Below, one piece after another: positions 57,457-64,000 of a stretch of DNA of 64,000 nt. Below the pieces are notes generated by a model, which saw only the letters and a program-made list of their open reading frames with translations, had not been told where the DNA came from and searched no databases. The position numbers and the translations under genes were made by a program. Source of the stretch: an uncultured candidate division WPS-2 bacterium (GTDB lineage: Bacteria; Vulcanimicrobiota; Vulcanimicrobiia; Vulcanimicrobiales; Vulcanimicrobiaceae); contig CALEYW010000009.1 of NCBI GenBank assembly GCA_937927945.1, positions 1-64,000 on the forward strand. The letters are read 5' to 3'. Positions within the stretch are counted from its first letter, which is position 1, and each line of letters begins with the position of its first letter.

Positions 57457-58608
57457 ATGGAAACTTCCCAGCGCCCCTCGTTCGCCACCCGGGCAGTTCA
57501 CGCAGCGTCCGCCCGTCACGGCGACGTGCGGGCGATCGCGCCGCCGATCTACCTCTCGACGACCTTCGAGCGCGATGCGGCGGGCGAGTACTCCGGCGGA
57601 TTCGAGTACGCGCGCGAAAGCAACCCCAACCGGGCGTCGCTCGAGGCGGCGCTGGCGCAGCTCGAAGACGGCGCCGACGCCGCTGCGTTTGCGAGCGGCA
57701 GCGCTGCGACGATGGCGTTGTTTCTCGCGCTGCGTCCCGGCGATCATGCGGTCGTCGCACGCGATGCGTATTGGGGCGTGCGCGTGATGCTCGACGAGAT
57801 CTTCGTTCCGTGGGGCCTCGCGGTCTCGTACGCGGACTGCACGGAGCTGGCCGAGATCGCCGCCGCGATCAGGCCGACGACCCGGCTGCTGTTCGTCGAA
57901 TCGCCGTCGAACCCGCTGCTCGGGATCACCGACATCGCCGGCGCCGCGGCGCTCGCGCACGAAGCGGGCGCGGTGCTCGCCTGCGACAACACGCTGCCGA
58001 CGCCGGTGCTGCAGCAGCCGCTCGCGCACGGCGCCGATCTCGTCGTCCACGCGACGACGAAGGCGCTCTCGGGGAGCCACGACGCGATGGGCGGCGCGAT
58101 CGTGACCGCCCGCGCCGACGCGTACTGGGCGGCGCTTCGCCTGCAGCAAAAGGCCTGCGGGAACATTCCCTCGCCGTTCGCGTCGTGGCTGACGCTGCGC
58201 GGCATCGGATCGCTCGTGCAACGCGTGCGCTGGCAAAACGACAGCGCGCTGGCGATCGCGAACTTCCTCGCGACGCATCGGGAGGTGCGCGAAGTGCTGC
58301 ACCCGGGCCTGCCGTCGCATCCCGGATACGACGTCGCGGCCCGCCAGATGGCGGGGGCGGGCGGGCTCTTCTCGGTTCGCGTAGCGGGCGGCCGCGACGC
58401 GGCGCTCGCGGTCGCGGCGCGCGTGACACGTTTCCGCCGCGCCACCAGCTTCGGCGGTGCCGAAAGCTTGATCGAGCATCGCGCGTCGGTCGAAGGCCCG
58501 AAATCGTCCGCGCCGGACGACCTCCTGCGCTTGGCGATCGGACTCGAAGACCCGGCCGACTTGATCGAGGACTTGGACCGCGCCTTGACCGGCTCGCGCA
58601 CGGTGTAG
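57457..58608 (+). CDS. cystathionine gamma-synthase / Cys-Met metabolism PLP enzyme
   Basis: The 383-residue PLP enzyme has FATRAVHAASARHGDVRAIA and PPIYLSTTFERDAAGEYSGG, then YARESNPNRASLEAALAQLE, the aspartate in GAVLACDNTLPTPVLQQPLA, and the Schiff-base lysine in VVHATTKALSGSHDAMGGAI. It belongs to the MetB/MetC/MetZ group: sulphur amino-acid interconversion by beta- or gamma-replacement or elimination. Gene order does not distinguish these. A GTG nine bases upstream (57448) could be used instead of the ATG. Confidence 0.9.
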   Translation: METSQRPSFATRAVHAASARHGDVRAIAPPIYLSTTFERDAAGEYSGGFEYARESNPNRASLEAALAQLEDGADAAAFASGSAATMALFLALRPGDHAVVARDAYWGVRVMLDEIFVPWGLAVSYADCTELAEIAAAIRPTTRLLFVESPSNPLLGITDIAGAAALAHEAGAVLACDNTLPTPVLQQPLAHGADLVVHATTKALSGSHDAMGGAIVTARADAYWAALRLQQKACGNIPSPFASWLTLRGIGSLVQRVRWQNDSALAIANFLATHREVREVLHPGLPSHPGYDVAARQMAGAGGLFSVRVAGGRDAALAVAARVTRFRRATSFGGAESLIEHRASVEGPKSSAPDDLLRLAIGLEDPADLIEDLDRALTGSRTV

Positions 58609-58617
58609 TGAGGTGTC

Positions 58618-59115
58618 ATGCTTGTGCATTTCGCGCGGATCGAACCGCTCATCGCCCTTGGGGTCGTAATCGCCACCGCCGGCACCGACGCCGTCTATGT
58701 CCTGTTTTCCGCCGCAGTGTCGGGTCGGCGGCGCGTCTCAGCCGCGACGTGGAGCAGCCTGTGGTATCTGCTTTCGTCGTTTGCCGTCATCCAATATACC
58801 AGCAATTGGGAGTACGTCTGCTTCGCGGCGCTTGGATCGTGGATCGGCGCGTACGCGTCCATGTCCTGGTTGCGGAAGTCACATCGATTGCTGCTCGCGC
58901 GCGATGACGTCGCGCAGAATGATCCACCGATCAGGCGCGATCGATACGCCGCCGCGCAACGGGTAGTCGAGCTCCAGGATCAATCCGAACGACACGCCCA
59001 TGATGATTGCGGTCGCCGCGGTCATCAAGAGCTGGACCCTGAAGTCCTTCATCCCGAAGAGATACACGAAGGCGATCACGGTACAAACCCCGACCAGAAG
59101 CCCGAGCCACAGTAA
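58618..59115 (+). CDS. small membrane protein, end overlaps a convergent gene
   Basis: The first 87 residues look real: three hydrophobic stretches (IALGVVIATAGTDAVYVLFS, SLWYLLSSFAVIQYTSNWEY, VCFAALGSWIGAYASMSWLR) with a good start ten bases after the PLP enzyme gene. From about base 58880 the frame is the exact antisense of the DUF4239 gene and reads as low-complexity acidic-basic filler (RRGHQELDPEVLHPEEIHE). So either the annotated stop is too far and the protein is short with an unusual tail, or the convergent gene ends inside it. Function unknown. Confidence 0.5.
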   Translation: MLVHFARIEPLIALGVVIATAGTDAVYVLFSAAVSGRRRVSAATWSSLWYLLSSFAVIQYTSNWEYVCFAALGSWIGAYASMSWLRKSHRLLLARDDVAQNDPPIRRDRYAAAQRVVELQDQSERHAHDDCGRRGHQELDPEVLHPEEIHEGDHGTNPDQKPEPQ

Positions 59116-59553
59116 GAACGGAATGCCGCTCTGGTTGTCGTAGATGCGGCGGCGCCGAAGGTCGGCCATTCGCTGCACGCGATCGAGCACGGCGTTTTGA
59201 AGCGTCGCTTGGTGGAGGTCGTTCGCGCCTATCCCGGCGGCGTCGTCAATGAGCGCGACCATGAGACCCTGCGTTCGGTTGCTGCTGCGGCGTCCTTGCC
59301 GCATCTCGGGCCACTCGTCCGCAATTACCGCCTGCGTGTAGCGGCGGAGATGGGCGCGTAGCCTGTAGGCGTCCGGCGGTGGAAGATGTCGTGAGAGTCG
59401 CCACACGTCGGTCGCGGCGTCGACCTCGCTTTGCGCGCGTTGTTCGGCCTGCGCAACGTTCTCCCACACGATGACGGTGAGGAAAGCCAGCAGCACGGCG
59501 AAGAGCACGCCGACGACAGCGAAGGGGGGACCGCCGGCTGATTCGTATGGCAA
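58879..59553 (-). CDS. DUF4239 (bestrophin-like) membrane protein, N-terminally short
   Basis: The 224-residue product has a hydrophobic helix (FAVVGVLFAVLLAFLTVIVW) then a soluble coiled region (AQSEVDAATDVWRLSRHLPP, LRRYTQAVIADEWPEMRQGR) and two membrane helices (FLLWLGLLVGVCTVIAFVYL, TAATAIIMGVSFGLILELDY). This is the DUF4239 layout, but the family usually has another membrane helix and about 35 more residues at the N-terminus. The only start is a TTG and the frame is closed by a stop shortly upstream, so the gene is probably truncated. It diverges from the tandem hydrolase gene. Confidence 0.7.
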   Translation of the reverse strand: MPYESAGGPPFAVVGVLFAVLLAFLTVIVWENVAQAEQRAQSEVDAATDVWRLSRHLPPPDAYRLRAHLRRYTQAVIADEWPEMRQGRRSSNRTQGLMVALIDDAAGIGANDLHQATLQNAVLDRVQRMADLRRRRIYDNQSGIPFLLWLGLLVGVCTVIAFVYLFGMKDFRVQLLMTAATAIIMGVSFGLILELDYPLRGGVSIAPDRWIILRDVIAREQQSM

Positions 59554-59601
59554 GCCGACCGCAGGAATCGGGTCACCGCGCTTGCAACATCAGCGGCTCG
59601 G

Positions 59602-59621
59602 CGGTTCATCTTGATGAACCG
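59602..59621. promoter_or_regulatory. 20-base palindrome between divergent genes
   Basis: CGGTTCATC and its exact complement GATGAACCG are separated by TT. The palindrome lies 48 bases before the DUF4239 start and 29 bases before the probable hydrolase start. It could be an operator for one or both genes; the bulk of it would also form a hairpin if transcribed. Confidence 0.5.
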
Positions 59622-59650
59622 TCATGCTCGTCATCGCGGGGGATGCCGAA

Positions 59651-61417
59651 ATGTTCCGTTCACGTCTCGTCACGGCTGCATCCGTGCCGGCCACGACGCT
59701 CGCCGTCTTCGTACACGGCTGGAGTTCGTCGTCGGAGCATCTCGCCGACGTCGTAGAGCTCCTCCGAGAATGCCGGCCCGGTGCGGACTGTTTGCTGATC
59801 GATCACGACGGCGGCGGCACACTCTCGAACGCGCGGCCCGAACGGCTCGCCGACGAAATCGCGCAGGAGATCGAATACCATTGGGAAGACGCACGTACGC
59901 GCGTCACGCCGTATAACGACATCATCCTCATCGGTCACAGCGCGGGTGCGTTGCTGTTGCGCAAAGCCTATGCGTTCGCTTGGGGATTCGCCGACGACAG
60001 CGAGGCCCAGCAGACCTACTCCTGGGCGCCGTTCGTCGAGCGCATCGTCTGCCTGGCGGGACTCGACCGCGGCCTCTCGTTCGTCACCAAGCCCGAGAAC
60101 ATGGCGTGGCCGTCGTACGTCGCGCGCCGCGTCCTCTACAACATCGCGCGGCTCACCCGCTCCGCGCAATTCCTGCGCTCGCTCCAGCGCGGAGAGCCGT
60201 TCGTCGCCAACCTGCGCATCCAGTGGATTCGCATGGTGCAGTGGCACGACTTGCGAAAGCACGACGACGAACGATTCGTCAAGAACCTGCGCCTGCAGCT
60301 GCTGCGCCTGAACGCGGCAGCCGGCGAGGGCGTCACGGTCGCGCCGACCTTCCAACTGGTCGGCGACCACGACGTTCTCGTCTCGCGGTCGGACAGCATC
60401 GATACGCTCTTCAAATCCGGCAACTACGACTATCGGACGGTCACCGGCGCCGACCATGAATCGATCGTCCGTCCGTCGCGCTCGACCTACGTATGGCGGG
60501 AAATCGTGCGTGCGCTGACGATCGTTCCGGCTCACGTCAGCTCGTACAACACCTCCGAGATGAGCGATGTCTTCTACGTCATCCACGGCATCCGCGATCT
60601 CGGGCGCTCGTGGACTCCGCCGATCTGCGATCAGATTCGGCTTGCGGTCGCTGCCGACAACGCGGGACGTCCGCCGGGCAGCCAGCGCACCGCGCGCACC
60701 GTCCGGCCGTCGTACGGCTACTTCTCGATGCTCTCGTTTCTCTTCTCGTGGGATCGGCAGAAGAACGTCCGCTGGTTCATGGACCTCTACACGCAGATGG
60801 TCGCGCGATATCCGAAGGCGCAGCATCACTACGTCGGCCACAGCAACGGCACGTATCTGCTGGCCAGCGCGATGCAGCGGTACGCGACCTGCCGCATGCG
60901 CAACGTGGTCTTCGCCGGCTCGGTCGTGCCGTCGGCGTACGACTGGACGAAGATGTCCGAGAACGACCAGGTCGCCTACGTGCGCAACGAGGTCGGGAGC
61001 GCCGATTGGGTCGTCGGGCTCTTCCCGCACCTCTTCGAGTTCGCCGCGGACCTGCTCTCACGGTTCGACGTCAACGCGCCCAAATGGCTCGATCTCGGCG
61101 CCGCCGGCTTCAACGGCTTCTACGACGACTTCGGGACCGACAACGTCTACCTGCCAGGCGGCCACGACGCGGCGCTGAAGGCTCTCAACTATCCGTCCAT
61201 CGCGAAGTCGGCCGTGACCGGAGCCGATGCGAAGCCGTACGATTTGCGGCCGAGCCACAATCCGCTGGTCGAGTGGATGTCCAAGCTGTCCTGGTTGGTC
61301 GTGCCGGTTCTCGTCGGAGCGCTGGTCTTCGTCGACGTCTACCTCTGGCTGCACGTTGCGTGGTACTGGGGAGCCGTCGCGACGTTGATCCTGGTGTTCC
61401 TGCTCTACACCCTCTGA
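59651..61417 (+). CDS. protein with two alpha/beta-hydrolase domains and C-terminal membrane anchors
   Basis: The 588-residue product (start at the ATG after GGGGGA; an upstream ATG at 59624 has no ribosome-binding site) holds two complete hydrolase folds. Domain 1: LAVFVHGWSSSSEHLADVVE, nucleophile elbow LIGHSAGALLLRKAY with Ser97, acid and base in FQLVGDHDVLV and VTGADHESIVRP. Domain 2: VFYVIHGIRDLG, elbow YVGHSNGTYLLASAM with Ser398 and the histidine in LPGGHDAALKAL. Two membrane helices follow (LSWLVVPVLVGALVFVDVYL, WYWGAVATLILVFLLY). Both active sites seem intact. Such tandem architecture is rare; I infer a membrane-anchored lipase or esterase with its catalytic part in the cytoplasm. 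Confidence 0.78.
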   Translation: MFRSRLVTAASVPATTLAVFVHGWSSSSEHLADVVELLRECRPGADCLLIDHDGGGTLSNARPERLADEIAQEIEYHWEDARTRVTPYNDIILIGHSAGALLLRKAYAFAWGFADDSEAQQTYSWAPFVERIVCLAGLDRGLSFVTKPENMAWPSYVARRVLYNIARLTRSAQFLRSLQRGEPFVANLRIQWIRMVQWHDLRKHDDERFVKNLRLQLLRLNAAAGEGVTVAPTFQLVGDHDVLVSRSDSIDTLFKSGNYDYRTVTGADHESIVRPSRSTYVWREIVRALTIVPAHVSSYNTSEMSDVFYVIHGIRDLGRSWTPPICDQIRLAVAADNAGRPPGSQRTARTVRPSYGYFSMLSFLFSWDRQKNVRWFMDLYTQMVARYPKAQHHYVGHSNGTYLLASAMQRYATCRMRNVVFAGSVVPSAYDWTKMSENDQVAYVRNEVGSADWVVGLFPHLFEFAADLLSRFDVNAPKWLDLGAAGFNGFYDDFGTDNVYLPGGHDAALKALNYPSIAKSAVTGADAKPYDLRPSHNPLVEWMSKLSWLVVPVLVGALVFVDVYLWLHVAWYWGAVATLILVFLLYTL

Positions 61418-61492
61418 GCCGCCGGACGAGAGCCCGGCGGAAAACACTCCGCCGGCGCATCGGTCGCTGCTCGGGACGGGTCGTGCGAATTC

Positions 61493-62383
61493 GTGAGCGT
61501 AAGAACGGTCGCGGCGTACGCGCTGATGTGCGCGATCTGGGGAACGACGTGGCTGGCGATCAAGGTGAGCCTGCAGGGGCTGCCGCCGATCACCGGCGCC
61601 GGGGTGCGCTTCGTGATCGCCGGGCTCTTCCTGTGGGGGCTCGCGAGGGTCATCCCGCGATCGCGCGGCACGAAAGCGCCGTGGCGCACGATCGCCATCC
61701 TCGCGCTCACCCTGTTCGGCGGGAATTACGCGCTGACGTACTATGCCGAAACCGGCCTCGCGTCGGGACTCGTCGCGGTGCTGTTCGGCACGCTGCCGTT
61801 TTGGGTGTTCGGCTTCGGCGGCCTGATGCTGGGCGAGCGGGTCGGCGTCAACGCGGTCATCGGCGCGGTGCTCGCGCTCGCCGGCGTCGCCGCCATCTCG
61901 CTCAACGGGGACATGCATGGTGCGTGGCCGTACATCCTCGCGACGCTAGGCGCCGCCGCGCTCTCCGCCTACGCGAACGTCGTGCTCAAACGGCACGCCG
62001 CGACCGACCCGTTCCGCACGCTGCCGCCGGCGATGTTCGCTGCCGGCGTCACGCTGACGCTTGCGGGCAGCCTGTTCGAACACCCGGATCTGCATCGCGC
62101 GCTCGCGCCGGGGTCGATCGCGGCGATCCTCTATCTGGCGATCCCCGGCAGCGGGATCGCCTTTTCTCTGAACCACTGGCTGCTCCACCGGCTCGACGCG
62201 TGGGTCGTGGGACTCTCGGCGCTGGTGATCCCGGTGATCGCGGTCGCGGTCGGCGCACTGGCCGGCGGCGAGAGCTTCGGGTGGCGCGAGCTGGGCGGCG
62301 CGGCGCTCGTACTGGCGGGGGTCTGGCTCGCTCTGCGCGCACCGCGCAGTTTGAGGGTCCCCGAGGTTGCGTGCCAAAGCTAA
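61493..62383 (+). CDS. EamA-family drug/metabolite transporter
   Basis: The 296-residue protein has ten predicted membrane helices in two EamA repeats: VAAYALMCAIWGTTWLAIKV, GVRFVIAGLFLWGLARVIPR, VAVLFGTLPFWVFGFGGLML in the first, YILATLGAAALSAYANVVLK, AAILYLAIPGSGIAFSLNHW, LVIPVIAVAVGALAGGESFG in the second. It exports small organic metabolites or amino acids; the substrate is unknown. GTG start. It is co-directional with the hydrolase gene 75 bases upstream. Confidence 0.9.
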   Translation: MSVRTVAAYALMCAIWGTTWLAIKVSLQGLPPITGAGVRFVIAGLFLWGLARVIPRSRGTKAPWRTIAILALTLFGGNYALTYYAETGLASGLVAVLFGTLPFWVFGFGGLMLGERVGVNAVIGAVLALAGVAAISLNGDMHGAWPYILATLGAAALSAYANVVLKRHAATDPFRTLPPAMFAAGVTLTLAGSLFEHPDLHRALAPGSIAAILYLAIPGSGIAFSLNHWLLHRLDAWVVGLSALVIPVIAVAVGALAGGESFGWRELGGAALVLAGVWLALRAPRSLRVPEVACQS

Positions 62384-62417
62384 ACCTCCGTGCTCTGCGA
62401 GCCGACTTTCGAAGGAT

Positions 62418-64000
62418 ATGACTATTGGGCGCGGCATCGGAACTCAGATCGCAACGGGTTTCGCGGTTCCTTTCCTGACGCTCGCCATAGCGACCGTCGC
62501 CATCCTCGTCGGCTTCGCGCAAACGAAGGCAGCCAAAGACAACCTCGCGATCACGGCCGAGGTCCGGGTGTTCGTCCGGGACATCAGCCTCCAAGCGGCG
62601 CAGCAGCGTGCCGCGGTCGCCCGGTTCGCCCTGACTCGGCGCCCGGCGGCGATCGCCGACTATCACGACGCCAGCGTCCAGATCGATGCGGACACCAGCA
62701 GCGTCATCGAGGACATCGGCGTCGTCGACAGCCAGAAGGCCGCCGTCGCGACGATGTCGTCGCTCATCGGCGCGTTGGGCCGGCGCGATCAGCTCGTGAT
62801 CGACGCCGCGGCGCACAATCCGCAGATCGTGATCGCCGCGTACGCCGGGGAGAAGAGCGCGGCGGCCGCGCCGATCGCGAAGCTCTTGGCGCAAAACGCC
62901 AGCGACGAAATTCAGCTCGGCTCGGTTCTCCAGCAGATGACCCAAGCCGCAACCGCGGCCGGGACGCGCGCCAACGGCGCCTTCGACAAACGCACGAGTA
63001 CGATCGAAGCGCTCGTCATCGCGCTGGCGGTCGTGGCCTTGGTCGCCTCCACGATCGTCGCCCTCGTCCTCGCATCACGCATCCGGAAGCGACTGGGGCA
63101 GGTCGCCGGGCGACTCGACGCGATCGTTCGCGATGATTTTGCTCGGCTCGCGGCCGCGCTCGACCAGCTCGCGGAAGGTGACCTTCGTGTCGCCTTCCGC
63201 TCGGAGCGCGAAACGATCCGCGACGTGCGCCGCGACGAGATCGGCGCCGTCGTGCACGCGCACGACTCGCTGGTCGACGGCTTCGCGGTGATCGGTCAAC
63301 GGCTGACCACCGCGGCCGAACGCCTCGGCGGTGCGATCGGGAGCGTCGCGCGCGCCTCGCGCAGCGTCGCCCTGGCGAGCGATCAGGCCTCCGCGTCGGC
63401 GGGACAGGCGTCGAACGCGGTCGAGGTGATCGCGCGCAGCGTCGATCGCGTCGCGAGCGGCGCGCGCGATCAGGCCGGCAAGATCGCGCAGGCCAGCGCC
63501 GCGATCGAGGAGCTGGCGCGCGCGTCGGACGCGATCGCCGAGGGTGCCAACGCGCAGTCGACCGCGATCCAAGAGGCGGCGATCGCGATCGAGTCGCTCG
63601 ACCGCGAAATCAGCGTGCTCTCCGATGCCGGTGAGTCCCTCGCGGGTGCGGCGCGCGGCGCGTCGAGCGAGGCCACGGCCGGTGAGAACGCCGTCGAGGC
63701 GACCCAACGCGCGATGCGCGAACTCGGTGAGGTTTCCAAACGCGCAGCGAACGCGATGATCGCGCTCGAGGGTCGCTCGAACGACGTCGGCGTGATCGTT
63801 TCGACGATCGAGGAGATCGCCGATCAGACCAACCTGCTCGCGCTGAACGCCGCGATCGAGGCGGCGCGCGCGGGCGAGCACGGACGCGGCTTCGCAGTCG
63901 TCGCCGACGAGGTGCGCAAGCTCGCCGAACGCAGTGCCGTCGCGACGAAAGAAATCTCGGCCATTCTCTCCGCGATCCGCCGCGAGACGCTGACCGCGGC
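62418..64000 (+). CDS. methyl-accepting chemotaxis protein (runs off the window)
   Basis: The reading frame opens at the ATG after GAAGGA and has no stop before the window edge, 527 codons on. Residues 1-30 form a membrane helix (GFAVPFLTLAIATVAILVGF). An extracytoplasmic four-helix-type sensor follows (AQQRAAVARFALTRRPAAIA), then a second helix (TIEALVIALAVVALVASTIV) and HAMP. The last visible part is the signalling domain with VIVSTIEEIADQTNLLALNA followed by AIEAARAGEHGRGFAVVADE, the MCP hairpin tip. It senses a ligand and controls a CheA kinase. The missing end should be 60-100 residues. Confidence 0.92.
   Translation, partial: MTIGRGIGTQIATGFAVPFLTLAIATVAILVGFAQTKAAKDNLAITAEVRVFVRDISLQAAQQRAAVARFALTRRPAAIADYHDASVQIDADTSSVIEDIGVVDSQKAAVATMSSLIGALGRRDQLVIDAAAHNPQIVIAAYAGEKSAAAAPIAKLLAQNASDEIQLGSVLQQMTQAATAAGTRANGAFDKRTSTIEALVIALAVVALVASTIVALVLASRIRKRLGQVAGRLDAIVRDDFARLAAALDQLAEGDLRVAFRSERETIRDVRRDEIGAVVHAHDSLVDGFAVIGQRLTTAAERLGGAIGSVARASRSVALASDQASASAGQASNAVEVIARSVDRVASGARDQAGKIAQASAAIEELARASDAIAEGANAQSTAIQEAAIAIESLDREISVLSDAGESLAGAARGASSEATAGENAVEATQRAMRELGEVSKRAANAMIALEGRSNDVGVIVSTIEEIADQTNLLALNAAIEAARAGEHGRGFAVVADEVRKLAERSAVATKEISAILSAIRRETLTA

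Noticed and set aside
1..64000. CRISPR array, tRNA, rRNA or prophage block
   Set aside because: No regularly spaced repeats, cloverleaf-like segments, ribosomal RNA sequence or phage structural genes were noticed on reading; a covariance-model search would be decisive and was not possible.

Overview
The window is a 64 kb stretch of a high-GC (roughly two-thirds G+C), gene-dense bacterial chromosome. Genes overlap by 1-4 bases again and again (ATGA, GTGA and TAATG junctions). The mix of envelope genes, HemQ-type coproporphyrin-dependent haem synthesis, NrdR, a DtxR/IdeR-like operator, many secreted beta-propeller and barrel-like proteins and two DUF4097-type genes would fit a soil lineage such as Candidatus Eremiobacterota (WPS-2). 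That placement is an inference from gene content; no rRNA or other phylogenetic marker was tested. I found no tRNA, rRNA or CRISPR array.

Bases 1-3,960 are a graveyard of transferred and decaying genes: an internally deleted, frameshifted IS3-type transposase, an orphan HicB antitoxin with a likely HicA remnant beside it, a frameshifted hypothetical gene, a NucS-like nuclease with a deletion, and the tail of a lost secreted protein. A 49-codon gene (3964) follows; its close paralogue (46 codons) lies at 40341. Then come secreted proteins (4.3-8.9 kb) and a tightly coupled operon: DUF305, YncE-like propeller, ECF sigma factor, anti-sigma factor, two DUF190 proteins and a phosphoesterase (8.9-13.5 kb).

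From 13.5 to 28.5 kb the genes are mostly catabolic, repair and redox functions: a broken quinone-oxidoreductase-type gene, GH1 beta-glucosidase, serine dehydratase, thiolase, Ogt and an Ada-AlkA fusion, a 721-residue propeller protein, DUF985 cupin, metallo-beta-lactamase fold hydrolase, aldehyde dehydrogenase, HNH nuclease, VOC protein and HemQ. A low-GC P-loop ATPase gene is wedged between hemQ and panE. The run continues with dut, nrdR and a 49-residue zinc-ribbon gene, and then, divergently, dprA, a HicA-HicB fusion, rlmH and argS (28.5-36 kb).

From 36 to 40.3 kb lie an AI-2E-type permease, an acetyltransferase, hisC, pyrE and pyrF. From 40.6 to 46.5 kb there is a regulatory block: a two-gene membrane/DUF4097 unit diverging from an operon that encodes an ECF sigma factor, its probable membrane anti-sigma factor, an OmpR-type regulator, a histidine kinase and a secreted DUF4097-like protein. 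From 46.5 to 58.6 kb come fatty-acid and amino-acid metabolism (enoyl-CoA hydratase, acyl-CoA dehydrogenase, acyl-CoA carboxylase, cystathionine gamma-synthase), a DUF1501/DUF1800 pair and a monohaem cytochrome/barrel protein whose start codon overlaps a double DtxR-type palindrome. The end of the window holds DUF4239, a protein with two alpha/beta-hydrolase domains, an EamA transporter and a chemotaxis receptor cut by the window edge.

The most unusual items are the pair of micro-proteins, the HicA-HicB fusion with its own internal ribosome-binding site, the inserted ATPase, the tandem hydrolase, the operator on the cytochrome start codon, and a 50-base hairpin repeat that abuts coding boundaries at two places.
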